A stretch of DNA of 64,000 nucleotides, taken from contig NZ_VTFG01000001.1 in the NCBI RefSeq assembly GCF_008692035.1, positions 2,852,001 to 2,916,000 on the forward strand, written 5' to 3'. The position numbers and the translations under genes are program-made. Positions 37,597 to 47,797 of this stretch are shown piece after piece (the first letter of the stretch is position 1; each line of letters starts with the position of its first letter). The notes under the pieces are model-generated. The model was not told where the DNA came from. It made no database searches and worked only from the letters and a program-made list of their open reading frames with translations. This DNA comes from Pseudomonas marginalis. GTDB taxonomy: Bacteria; Pseudomonadota; Gammaproteobacteria; Pseudomonadales; Pseudomonadaceae.

Positions 37597-38778
37597 TTAG
37601 AGCTCTACCACAACCGCTTGGGAAGCACGGGTCGCCTTGGCACGAGCCGCTTCAATCGACTCATCCCGCGCCAACGCCACGCCCATGCGGCGCTGGCCAT
37701 TCACTTCCGGCTTGCCAAACAGACGCAACGCCGTGTCCGGCTCACTCAAGGCCGCGCCGAGGTTGGCGAATGCGGTCTGGGTCGACTGCCCTTCCACCAG
37801 AATCACCGCCGAAGCCGAAGGCCCGAACTGACGGATCAACGGGATCGGCAGGCCGAGGATGGCGCGCGCATGCAGGGCAAACTGTGACAGGTCCTGGGAA
37901 ATCAGGGTCACCAGGCCGGTGTCATGGGGGCGCGGCGACACTTCGCTGAACCACACCTGATCGCCTTTGATGAACAGCTCCACGCCAAACAGGCCACGAC
38001 CGCCCAACGCCTCGGTCACTGCCTTGGCCACGCGCTCGGACTCGGCCAGGGCAACCGGGCTCATGGCTTGCGGCTGCCAGGATTCCTGGTAGTCGCCCTT
38101 CTCCTGACGGTGGCCGACCGGCGCGCAGAAGGTGGTGCCGCCGATGTGACGCACGGTCAGCAGGGTGATTTCGTAGTCGAAGTCGATAAAGCCTTCGATG
38201 ATCACCCGGCCTTTACCGGCACGCCCGCCTTCCTGGGCGTAGTCCCAGGCTTTCTGCACGTCGTCGACGCTGCGCAGCAGGCTCTGGCCCTTGCCCGACG
38301 AGCTCATCACCGGCTTGACCACGCAGGGGAAGCCCAGGTCCTGGACGGCCTTGCTGTAGTCTTCGAAGGTGTCGGCGAAGTGGTACGGCGAGGTCGGCAG
38401 GTCCAGCTCTTCGGCGGCCAGGCGACGGATGCCCTCACGGTTCATGGTCAGCGACGTGGCGCGGGCGGTCGGGATCACCGTGAAGCCTTCGGCCTCCAGC
38501 TCCACCAGGGTGGCGGTGGCGATGGCTTCGATTTCCGGCACGATGAAGTGCGGTTTTTCCGCTTCGATCACCGCACGCAGGGCGGCACCGTCGAGCATGT
38601 TGATCACATGGCTGCGATGGGCAACCTGCATGGCCGGCGCGTTGGCGTAGCGATCCACGGCAATCACTTCAACGCCCAGGCGTTGCAGTTCAATCACCAC
38701 TTCCTTGCCCAGCTCACCGCAGCCACACAGCAAAACGCGGGTCGCGGTTGGCGACAATGGAGTTCCGATTCGGGTCAT
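37597..38778 (-). CDS. purT: Formate-dependent phosphoribosylglycinamide formyltransferase
   Basis: A 393-residue ATP-grasp enzyme that makes formyl-GAR from GAR, formate and ATP, an alternative to PurN in purine synthesis. It begins with [29 protein letters not shown]. The ATP-grasp core shows [14 protein letters not shown] and the metal-binding [27 protein letters not shown] segment. The start follows GAGGACCTGAG. It works in the same pathway as purL near the right end. Confidence 0.97.
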   Translation of the reverse strand: MTRIGTPLSPTATRVLLCGCGELGKEVVIELQRLGVEVIAVDRYANAPAMQVAHRSHVINMLDGAALRAVIEAEKPHFIVPEIEAIATATLVELEAEGFTVIPTARATSLTMNREGIRRLAAEELDLPTSPYHFADTFEDYSKAVQDLGFPCVVKPVMSSSGKGQSLLRSVDDVQKAWDYAQEGGRAGKGRVIIEGFIDFDYEITLLTVRHIGGTTFCAPVGHRQEKGDYQESWQPQAMSPVALAESERVAKAVTEALGGRGLFGVELFIKGDQVWFSEVSPRPHDTGLVTLISQDLSQFALHARAILGLPIPLIRQFGPSASAVILVEGQSTQTAFANLGAALSEPDTALRLFGKPEVNGQRRMGVALARDESIEAARAKATRASQAVVVEL

Positions 38779-38847
38779 CTCAGGTCCTCAGGGGAGCGGA
38801 TCATGGGGAGAAAGGCCGGCATTTTACATGAACTGTAAAAATTGGCC

Positions 38848-39315
38848 TCAGTTGGCGACGGCCCGCTTGCGGATGCGCCAGGCCATGATCAGCCACACCA
38901 CCGTGACCCCGGCGAACTTCGACGCCAAGGCAATGCCCACCACGGCAGGGGTGAGCGCACCGATCAGGCCGAAGAAGATAAAGGTATCAAGGGGAATGCT
39001 CAGCGCCGAACTTATCCACAGGCGGTCGTGGAGCGGGCGCTTGGTGATGCTGAACACCAGCCAGTCGATGCACTCGGACACCGCGAATGCCGTGGCGCTG
39101 GCCAGGGCGATGGAGGGATCGGAGGTGATATACGACAATGCCAGCGCCGCCAGCATGGCGATGATCGCCCCATGGCCGAAGCGGGTCTGCACCATGTCGC
39201 GCAGGATAAACACCAGGCCGCCCCAAGCCGACCAGATGACGTCCAGGTGCGGGGCGGTGGAGAAGGCGAAGTTGATCAGCACGACGCTGCTGATGTAGGC
39301 GATCAGGAAGAGCAT
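38848..39315 (-). CDS. VUT-family membrane protein (YhhQ-related, short)
   Basis: A 155-residue protein with about five transmembrane helices. It resembles the Vut_1 (YhhQ) family of preQ0/queuosine-precursor transporters, with SWGGLVFILRD-like and ATAFAVSECIDWLVFSITKRPLHDR motifs, the latter diagnostic. It is shorter than E. coli YhhQ (about 220 residues), so the N-terminal helices are reduced. I see no clear preQ1 riboswitch upstream, and the gene is followed by purT. Confidence 0.75.
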   Translation of the reverse strand: MLFLIAYISSVVLINFAFSTAPHLDVIWSAWGGLVFILRDMVQTRFGHGAIIAMLAALALSYITSDPSIALASATAFAVSECIDWLVFSITKRPLHDRLWISSALSIPLDTFIFFGLIGALTPAVVGIALASKFAGVTVVWLIMAWRIRKRAVAN

Positions 39316-39386
39316 GGGGCGAGGGACCTGTGAACAAGGGGCACAGGGTACTTCACATTTGGAAATATGTCGTCTGGGCGGACCTC

Positions 39387-39470
39387 ATCGGGGGCAAGCC
39401 CCCTCCCACACTTAACCGCGTTTAATCTGTAGGAATGCGGTCAAAATGTGGGAGGGGGCTTGCCCCCGAT
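39387..39470. repeat. REPIN upstream of the VUT gene
   Basis: ATCGGGGGCAAGCCCCCTCCCACA and its inverted copy TGTGGGAGGGGGCTTGCCCCCGAT are separated by 36 nt. It fills most of the gap between the VUT and DUF1289 genes. Confidence 0.78.
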
Positions 39471-39479
39471 GGCGATCCA

Positions 39480-39691
39480 TCAGGCTCCGGATTTACCAGA
39501 AGCCATAAACACCAACCCACCCGCCACCGCCCGCTCATGACACAAACCCAACACCACCCGGCGCTCGGCGTTGTCCATGCGGCTCCAACGCGTAATCTCA
39601 TCCACGGTGCGCTGGCAGCCGGTGCAGATATCGTCATCATCCAGCGCACAAATACTCACGCAGGGCGAGGCAACAGGTCGTTCAACTGCAC

Positions 39692-39695
<4 letters not shown>
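39480..39695 (-). CDS. DUF1289 Cys-rich small protein
   Basis: A 71-residue protein with the four-Cys pattern [21 protein letters not shown] typical of DUF1289, followed by [13 protein letters not shown]. It probably binds metal, Zn or an Fe-S centre; its function is unknown. Its ATG overlaps the end of the gamma carbonic anhydrase gene by 4 nt (ATGA), so the two are coupled. Confidence 0.88.
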
Positions 39696-40216
<521 letters not shown>

Positions 40217-40251
40217 GCTGTTCCCTCACGGCTGGCCGTTCAAACGACGGC

Positions 40252-40854
40252 TTAGGTATTGATGAAGCTCTTGGGCGGCTGGTGCAGGCTGATCTGGGCG
40301 TCGTCATAAAGCAGGTTGATCAACTCGACGATCATGATTGCCGTCAGGCCCCAGATCTTGTATTCGCCGAAGCGATAACTGGGCACGTACCAACTGCGGC
40401 CCTGGTAATCGATGCGGTGGGTATGTTCGCGCGGGTCCTGTCGGAAAAAATCCAAAGGCACGCTGAAGACGGCGGCAATCTCGGCATCGTTGGCCAGGTA
40501 TTCGACGTAGTCGGGGATCACCCCCACATAGGGCGTGACCCGGATGCCGTGCAGGGAGATCAACGGACTCAGCGGGCCGATGACCTCCACCAGGCCGGGG
40601 GGCAGGCCGATTTCTTCTTCGGCTTCACGCAGGGCGGTGAAGATCAGGTCCGGGTCTTCGGGGTCGCGGCGCCCGCCGGGAAAGGCCACTTCGCCACCAT
40701 GGGTCGACAGGCCGCTGGCGCGCAGGGTCAGGATCAGCTCAGGTTCGTCACTGCGGGTAATCGGCACCAGCACCGCGGCCTCGGGGAAACGCCCGTCGGT
40801 TTCCAGCGTGTGGGGGGTGTGATTGCTTACCCGGCGAAGTAGCTCGTCCAGCAT
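40252..40854 (-). CDS. CoA pyrophosphatase (Nudix hydrolase, NudL/YeaB-like)
   Basis: A 200-residue Nudix protein. It has VAFPGGRRDPEDPDLIFTALREAEEEIGLPP, the Nudix box preceded by the CoA-specific LLTLRASGLSTHGGEVAFPGG-type segment (UPF0035 signature). It is predicted to split CoA and its thioesters to 4'-phosphopantetheine. It diverges from the other Nudix gene. Confidence 0.88.
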   Translation of the reverse strand: MLDELLRRVSNHTPHTLETDGRFPEAAVLVPITRSDEPELILTLRASGLSTHGGEVAFPGGRRDPEDPDLIFTALREAEEEIGLPPGLVEVIGPLSPLISLHGIRVTPYVGVIPDYVEYLANDAEIAAVFSVPLDFFRQDPREHTHRIDYQGRSWYVPSYRFGEYKIWGLTAIMIVELINLLYDDAQISLHQPPKSFINT

Positions 40855-41000
40855 GAGTCATCTCGGTCTGTTGGCTACCTTGCATCATGCACCAAAGCCG
40901 CCGGGCGCCCAACCCCAAAACCCGGAGCATGTCGCTAAACGACAACTTGCAGGGCCCTGCCAGCCAAGCCAAGATAGACGCACTTTCCAGGAACCCCAGC

Positions 41001-41549
41001 ATGAATTTCTGCAGCCAGTGCGGTAAACCGGTTACCCAGCGCATTCCCGAAGGCGACGCCCGCCTGCGTTTCGTGTGTGATCACTGCTCGACCATTCACT
41101 ATCAGAACCCCAATATCGTCGCCGGCACCCTGCCGGTATGGGGCGATAAAGTGCTGCTGTGCCGCCGCGCCATCGAGCCGCGCCTGGGTTACTGGACCCT
41201 GCCCGCAGGCTTCATGGAGAACGGCGAGACCGTGGAACAGGCCGCCATGCGCGAAACCCTGGAAGAGGCCTGCGCCCGGGTGCGCAACCTGAGCCTCTAC
41301 ACCCTGATCGATGTGCCGCACATCAGCCAGGTGCATATCTTCTACCGCGCCGAACTGGTCGACCTGGACTTCGCCGCAGGCCCCGAAAGCCTCGAAGTGC
41401 AGCTGTTCGACGAGGCGGACATCCCTTGGTCCGAGCTGGCTTTCCGCACGGTCGGGCGTACCCTAGAATACTTTTTCGCTGACCGCCGCCAGCAGTCGTT
41501 CCCGGTGCGCAGCGAAGCCGTGCCACCTCTTTCCAAGCCCGCCCAATAA
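41001..41549 (+). CDS. Nudix hydrolase with N-terminal zinc ribbon
   Basis: A 182-residue protein. The N-terminal zinc ribbon (MNFCSQCGKPVTQRIPEGDARLRFVCDHCSTIHYQNP) has two CxxC pairs. The Nudix box is GFMENGETVEQAAMRETLEEACARV. Relatives act on NAD(P)H/NADH (NudC) or ADP-ribose. The start is set by CAGGAA; an upstream ATG would give 38 residues more without family similarity. The substrate cannot be fixed. Confidence 0.85.
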   Translation: MNFCSQCGKPVTQRIPEGDARLRFVCDHCSTIHYQNPNIVAGTLPVWGDKVLLCRRAIEPRLGYWTLPAGFMENGETVEQAAMRETLEEACARVRNLSLYTLIDVPHISQVHIFYRAELVDLDFAAGPESLEVQLFDEADIPWSELAFRTVGRTLEYFFADRRQQSFPVRSEAVPPLSKPAQ

Positions 41550-41586
41550 CCATTCGGCAGCTCGTCGCCACAGGGATACCGTTTTA

Positions 41587-42090
41587 ATGCGTTGGTTGCT
41601 TGCTCTGATCTGCCTGTCGTTCGCCACGCTTTCGCCGGCCTCTACCGTGGAAACCCTGGGCGGCAAGACGGTCGAAAAAGTCCTGGTGCTCAAGTCCGCC
41701 CACCAATTGCAGTTGATCAACGACGGCAAGCCCCTCAAGACCTATCGGATTTCCCTGGGCAAGAACCCCAAGGGCCACAAGCTGATCGAGGGCGACCGCC
41801 GCACGCCGGAAGGCCTGTACTGGATCGACTGGCGCAAGACCAGCGACCGCTACTACCTGTCCATGCACATCTCCTACCCGAATATCAGCGATGCCGCCCG
41901 CGCCCGCCGCGAAGGGGTGAAGCCCGGCAGCATGATCATGATCCACGGCACGCCCGACACCGAAGAGTACCCGGAGCAGTGGTTCCACACCCTGGACTGG
42001 ACCGACGGCTGCATCGGCATGCGCAACGTCGACATGCGCGAAGTCTGGAACCTGGTCAAGGACGGCACGCTGATCGAGATCCGCCCGTAA
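41587..42090 (+). CDS. L,D-transpeptidase family (YkuD) exported protein
   Basis: A 167-residue protein. A signal peptide covers about residues 1-20 (MRWLLALICLSFATLSPAS). The YkuD catalytic motif appears as MIMIHGTPDTEEY with DWTDGCIGMRN, holding the nucleophile Cys. Enzymes of this class make 3-3 peptidoglycan cross-links or anchor lipoproteins, but many short ones have no proven activity. It is followed by the nag promoter region. Confidence 0.85.
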   Translation: MRWLLALICLSFATLSPASTVETLGGKTVEKVLVLKSAHQLQLINDGKPLKTYRISLGKNPKGHKLIEGDRRTPEGLYWIDWRKTSDRYYLSMHISYPNISDAARARREGVKPGSMIMIHGTPDTEEYPEQWFHTLDWTDGCIGMRNVDMREVWNLVKDGTLIEIRP

Positions 42091-42204
42091 ATCTTCGACC
42101 GTTCGTAATTTAATTAAAAATATTTCCCTCCCCCTCCCACGCCTGCCGGTGAATACCAGTTCACCGCGCAGGCTGCGCATTTCTGCGCGCGATAAAGACC
42201 TCTC

Positions 42205-42222
42205 TAATACCACTTGATACCA
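42205..42222. promoter_or_regulatory. Operator half 1 for NagR-like regulator
   Basis: TAATACCACTTGATACCA, an inverted near-copy of the site at 42278-42296. Together they form a divergent pair 55 nt apart in the nag promoter region. Confidence 0.6.
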
Positions 42223-42271
42223 GGCACCATTAAGGCGCCCTGAAACCGGTACTTGCACCGTTTTAGCGGCA

Positions 42272-42296
42272 TTGACATGGTATTTAAGTGGTATTA
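42272..42296 (+). promoter_or_regulatory. nag operon promoter overlapped by operator half 2
   Basis: The -35 TTGACA is followed directly by TGGTATTTAAGTGGTATTA, the mirror of the site at 42205-42222, so a bound GntR-type repressor would block RNA polymerase. No perfect -10 is visible; TAGCTT at 42295 lies 17 bases from the -35. The double-TGGTAT pattern resembles known NagR/NagQ operators. Confidence 0.6.
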
Positions 42297-42352
42297 GCTT
42301 CCGGCCAATACCGGGCGACAACACTCCAATAACCGCATCGGAAACTTCATAG

Positions 42353-43111
42353 ATGAACCCCATCCTGACGCTGCGTCCCGACGACAAGCAATCCACGCCG
42401 CTGTACCTGCAATTGGCCCGCAACCTCGAAGCGGCGATCCATGCCGGCCAGTGGAAATCCGAACAGGCCCTGCCCTCGGAGCGCGCCCTCAGCGAACAGC
42501 TGAGCATTTCGCGGGTCACCGCCCGTAAAGCGTTGGAAGTGTTATTCGCCCAAGGCCTGATCCGCCGCAGCCAGGGCTCCGGCACCTTTATCACGCCACG
42601 CCTGGAACAGCCGCTGTCGCGCTTGTCGGGGTTCAGCGAGATGTTGCGCCTCAAGGGCTTTGTGCCCAGCTCCCAATGGCTCGAGCGCGAGATCACCCCG
42701 CCGACCCACGAAGAACTGATCCGCCTGTGCCTGTCGCCGACCGACAAGGTGGCGCGTCTCAAACGCCTGCGTAAGGCCGATGACACCGTGATGGCCATCG
42801 AGATGACCGCCATGCCCGCCTCGGTACTGCCGCAGCCGCAAGCCATCGGCCATTCGCTGTACGAATACCTGGAAGGCATCGGCAAACCTATCGTTCGCGC
42901 CCTGCAACACATCCAGGCGATCAACGCCTCGAACGAATTCGCCCGGCTGGTGGGTATCGCCCCCGGCACCGCCATGCTGCTGATGACCCGGGTCGGCTAC
43001 ACCGCCGACAACACGCCGATCGAAATCACCGACACCTACTGCCGCAACGACTACTACGACTTTGTCGCAGAGCTTCGCCGTTATGACTTTGCCGCCGAGT
43101 TGCGGCCTTAG
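42353..43111 (+). CDS. nagR: GntR/HutC-family transcriptional regulator of the GlcNAc genes
   Basis: A 252-residue regulator. The N-terminal winged helix-turn-helix (about 15-80) has LPSERALSEQLSISRVTARKALEVL. The UTRA effector domain (about 95-245) is expected to bind GlcNAc-6-P or GlcN-6-P. It heads the operon nagR-nagA-nagB-nagF-nagE and probably represses it through the two operators upstream. Synteny with the P. aeruginosa nag cluster supports the name. Confidence 0.88.
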   Translation: MNPILTLRPDDKQSTPLYLQLARNLEAAIHAGQWKSEQALPSERALSEQLSISRVTARKALEVLFAQGLIRRSQGSGTFITPRLEQPLSRLSGFSEMLRLKGFVPSSQWLEREITPPTHEELIRLCLSPTDKVARLKRLRKADDTVMAIEMTAMPASVLPQPQAIGHSLYEYLEGIGKPIVRALQHIQAINASNEFARLVGIAPGTAMLLMTRVGYTADNTPIEITDTYCRNDYYDFVAELRRYDFAAELRP

Positions 43112-43121
43112 AGAACTGCCC

Positions 43122-44208
<1,087 letters not shown>

Positions 44209-44228
<20 letters not shown>

Positions 44229-45231
44229 AGAGGCCTTGGCCTCCGGTGACGCCGTCGCGGCGCAACTGCAACGCCTGGGCCCACGGCTGGAAGAAGTCGC
44301 CGGCCGCCTGCGCCGCCAGCCGCCGCAAGTGGCGATGACCATTGCGCGGGGCAGCTCGGACCACGCCGCCAGCTACTTCGCCTACCTGGCCATGCAGCAT
44401 GTCGGCATCCCGGTGGCGTCGTTGCCGATGTCGGTGGTGACCTTGTTGCAAGCACCCATGAAAGTCAGCGGCCAGGTAGCGTTCGGTTTCTCCCAGTCGG
44501 GGCAGAGCCCGGACCTGGTCAACAGCCTGCGCCTGTTGCGCAAGCGTGGCGCCTTGAGCATCTCGCTGGTCAACGCCGAAGACTCGCCGCTGGAAGCCGC
44601 CTGCGAATTCCATGTGCCCCTGTGCGCCGGGCCGGAACTCAGCGTGGCCGCGACCAAGAGCTTTATCGCCACCCTCAGCGCCAGCGCGCTGTTGATCGGC
44701 CACTGGAACCAGGAGCCCGACTTGCTGCAAGCCTGCCAGGCCCTGCCCGAAGGCCTGCGTGAAGCCGCCAGGCAGGACTGGACCCACGCAATCGAGGCGC
44801 TGCGCGGCTGCCAGCAACTCATGGTGATCGGCCGGGGCGCCGGTTTTGCCATCGCCCAGGAAGCGGCGCTCAAGCTCAAGGAAACCTCGGCGATCCAGGC
44901 CGAAGCCTTCAGCAGCGCCGAGGTGCGCCACGGGCCGATGGCCTTGATCGGCGCGGACTACCCGCTGCTGGTCTTCGCACCACGGGGTGCCGAGCAAGCC
45001 GGCCTGTTGAGCCTGGCCGCCGATATGCGCCAACGCGGTGCCCGCGTGCTGCTCGCAGCACCGGACGATATCGCCGAACGCGACCTGACCCTGAGCCGCG
45101 CCGAACACCCGAGCCTGGACCCGATCCTGGCGATCCAGAGTTTCTATGTCATGGCGGCCGGCCTGTCCGTCGCCCGAGGCCTGGACCCGGACCAGCCGCG
45201 CCACCTGAGCAAAGTTACCCGCACTCACTGA
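44209..45231 (+). CDS. nagB: SIS-domain glucosamine-6-phosphate deaminase (NagB-II/GlmS-like)
   Basis: A 340-residue protein of two SIS domains (about 30-165 and 195-325), like the isomerase half of GlmS without the glutaminase. It has MTIARGSSDHAASYFAY, GFSQSGQSPDLVNSLRLLR and VIGRGAGFAIAQEAALKLKETSAIQAEAFSSAEVRHGPM. In pseudomonads this protein replaces the classical NagB, converting GlcN-6-P to fructose-6-P and ammonia. The start is TTG: GGAG lies 6 nt before it, giving a 20-nt overlap with nagA; an ATG at 44221 has no site at proper distance. Confidence 0.87.
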
Positions 45232-45245
45232 GTCGCGCTTTCCTG

Positions 45246-47771
45246 ATGAGTACCGTGCCCATGCCCAACAACAATAATGAACTGACCCTCAACGCCCCCC
45301 TCAGCGGGCCGTTACTGGCCCTGGGCAACGTGCCTGACGACGTGTTCGCCAGCGGCGCCCTGGGCGACGGCATGGCTATCGACCCGCTCAACGATTGCCT
45401 GCATGCGCCGTGCGATGGTGTGGTCATCCATGTCGCCCGCACCGGCCACGCCTTGACGATACGCGCCGACAACGGCGCCGAAGTGTTGCTGCACATCGGC
45501 ATCGACACGGTCGAATTGAACGGCGAAGGGTTTGCCCTGCTGGTCAAGAACGGCGCCCGGGTCAGCAATGGCCAGGCGCTGGTGCGCTTTGACCTGGACC
45601 GTATCGCCCGCCAGTGCAAAAGCCTGGTCAGCCTGATCATCCTCACCAATGGCGAACACTTTGAACTGCGCCCGCTGGCCGCGAAAACCGTCAGGCTGGG
45701 CGACCCCCTGGTGCAGGTTGTGCCGCGTGCGAACGCAGCGCAGCAAGCGGCGGTGGATAACGCCGTCGCCGAAGCCAGCGCCAGCGTGCGCGTGACTCAC
45801 CGTGGCGGCCTGCACGCGCGGCCGGCGGCGTTGATCCGCAAGACCGCCCAGGGTTTCAGCAGCCAGGCGCAGGTGCACTTCGGCGCCAGGTCGGCCGCCT
45901 GCGACAGCCTGATTGGCCTGATGGGGCTGGGCATTGGCGAAGGCGACGAGGTGCGCGTGAGCTGTCGCGGCAAGGACGCCGAGGCCGCGCTGCAGGCGCT
46001 GGTCGCGGCCTTGTCCGCCGCCGTCAAGGCAGAACACCACGCACCGGTCGTCGCCATGCCGCGCCGGGCAACGACGGAAGTTGATGTGTTGCAGGGCGTG
46101 TGCGCGGCACCGGGCCTGGTCTGCGGGCCGTTGTTTCGGCTGGCCGGTATCGAGTTGCCGTCGGACCCCGGCCATCACGTCACTGACGAACAACTGCAAC
46201 GCCTGGACGCAGCCCTGGAGCAGGTGCGCGGTGAAATCCGCAGCACCCTGGACCAGGCGCGCCAACGCAAGGCCGTCGAAGAAGAAGAGATCTTCGCCGC
46301 CCACCTGGCCCTGCTCGAAGACCCCGCCCTGCTGGAAGCCGCCGCCGACGCCATCGAACACGGCAGCGCCGCGACCCACGCCTGGCGCGATGCGATCCAG
46401 GCGCAGTGCGCGGTATTGCTGGCCCTGGGCAAGCCGCTGTTCGCCGAACGCGCCAACGACCTGCGCGACCTGCAGCAACGGGTCCTGCGCGCACTGTTGG
46501 GTGAAGCCTGGCATTTCGAATTGCCTGCGGGAGCGATTGTCAGCGCCCATGAACTGACTCCTTCGGATTTGCTGCACCTGAGTGCGCAACAGGCTGCCGG
46601 GATCTGCATGGCCGAAGGCGGCGCCACGTCCCATGTCGCCATCCTGGCACGGGGCAAAGGCTTGCCATGTGTCGTCGCGTTGGGCGCTGAGGTACTCGAT
46701 GTGCCGCACGGCCAGCGCGTGGTGCTCGACGCCGGCAACGGCCGCCTGGAACTGGCCCCCAGCGAGGCGCGTCATGCCGAAGTCCACCGGATCCGCGACG
46801 CGCAGACACTGCGTCGTCGGCAGCAACAGGCCCAGGCCCAACAACCGGCGCAAACCCGCGATGGCGTGAACATCGAAGTGGCCGCCAATGTCGCCTCCAG
46901 CGCCGAGGCCCAGGTGGCCTTTGAAAACGGCGCCGACGGCGTCGGCCTGCTGCGCACCGAGTTCCTCTTCGTCGACCGCCGCACCGCGCCAGATGAACAG
47001 GAACAATGCCACGCTTATCAAGCCGTGCTGGACGCCATGGGCGACAAGTCGGTGATCATCCGCACCATCGATGTCGGTGGCGACAAGCAGCTCGACTACC
47101 TGCCGCTGCCCGCCGAAGCCAACCCGGTGTTGGGCCTGCGCGGCATCCGCATGGCCCAGGTACGTCCAGAACTGCTCGACCAGCAACTGCGGGCGCTGCT
47201 GCAAGTCTCCCCGTTGGCGCGCTGCCGCATCCTGCTGCCGATGGTCAGCGAAGTCGACGAACTGCTGCAGATTCGCCAGCGCCTGGATGAGTTGAGTGCA
47301 GAGCTGGAACTGAGCCAACGCCCCGAGCTGGGGGTGATGATCGAAGTGCCCGCTGCGGCGCTGATGGCCGAACAATTGGCCGAGCACGCGGACTTCCTGT
47401 CCATCGGCACCAACGACCTGTCCCAGTACACCCTGGCCATGGACCGCGACCATGCGGGCCTCGCCGCGCGTGTCGATGCCCTGCACCCGGCGCTGTTGCG
47501 GCTGATCGCCCAGACCTGCGCCGGCGCGGCGAAACACGGACGTTGGGTCGGCGTGTGCGGCGCCCTGGCGTCCGACCCGTTGGCCACGCCGGTGTTGATC
47601 GGCCTGGGAGTCAGCGAACTGTCGGTGAGCCCGCCGCAGATCGCAGAAATCAAGGACCGCGTCCGTCACCTGGACGCGGCGCAATGCCGGCAACTGAGCC
47701 TTGGCCTGCTTGACCTGAGCAGCGCCAGGGCGGTTCGCCAAGCCTGTCAACACCACTGGCCGCTGAGCTGA
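45246..47771 (+). CDS. nagF: PTS EIIA-HPr-EI fusion for GlcNAc (NagF)
   Basis: An 841-residue fusion. EIIA(Glc-type) covers about 15-155 with phospho-His83 in LLHIGIDTV. HPr covers about 175-260 with His190 in GGLHARPAA. Enzyme I covers about 285-841 with His463 in GGATSHVAILARGKGLP, plus the PEP-binding GVGLLRTEFLF and GTNDLSQYTLAMDRDH. One protein thus carries phosphate from PEP to the NagE permease. An ATG at 45261 is an alternative start. Cotranscribed with the other nag genes. Confidence 0.95.
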   Translation: MSTVPMPNNNNELTLNAPLSGPLLALGNVPDDVFASGALGDGMAIDPLNDCLHAPCDGVVIHVARTGHALTIRADNGAEVLLHIGIDTVELNGEGFALLVKNGARVSNGQALVRFDLDRIARQCKSLVSLIILTNGEHFELRPLAAKTVRLGDPLVQVVPRANAAQQAAVDNAVAEASASVRVTHRGGLHARPAALIRKTAQGFSSQAQVHFGARSAACDSLIGLMGLGIGEGDEVRVSCRGKDAEAALQALVAALSAAVKAEHHAPVVAMPRRATTEVDVLQGVCAAPGLVCGPLFRLAGIELPSDPGHHVTDEQLQRLDAALEQVRGEIRSTLDQARQRKAVEEEEIFAAHLALLEDPALLEAAADAIEHGSAATHAWRDAIQAQCAVLLALGKPLFAERANDLRDLQQRVLRALLGEAWHFELPAGAIVSAHELTPSDLLHLSAQQAAGICMAEGGATSHVAILARGKGLPCVVALGAEVLDVPHGQRVVLDAGNGRLELAPSEARHAEVHRIRDAQTLRRRQQQAQAQQPAQTRDGVNIEVAANVASSAEAQVAFENGADGVGLLRTEFLFVDRRTAPDEQEQCHAYQAVLDAMGDKSVIIRTIDVGGDKQLDYLPLPAEANPVLGLRGIRMAQVRPELLDQQLRALLQVSPLARCRILLPMVSEVDELLQIRQRLDELSAELELSQRPELGVMIEVPAAALMAEQLAEHADFLSIGTNDLSQYTLAMDRDHAGLAARVDALHPALLRLIAQTCAGAAKHGRWVGVCGALASDPLATPVLIGLGVSELSVSPPQIAEIKDRVRHLDAAQCRQLSLGLLDLSSARAVRQACQHHWPLS

Positions 47772-47797
47772 CAACAACAAGAAAAAGGAGACCCGCC

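Noticed and set aside
39316..39386. preQ1 riboswitch before the VUT gene
   Set aside because: I could not find the conserved preQ1 aptamer loops; most of the gap is a REPIN.
45312..47780. 822-codon open frame antisense to nagF
   Set aside because: Same GC-driven shadow; the plus-strand protein has complete PTS domains.
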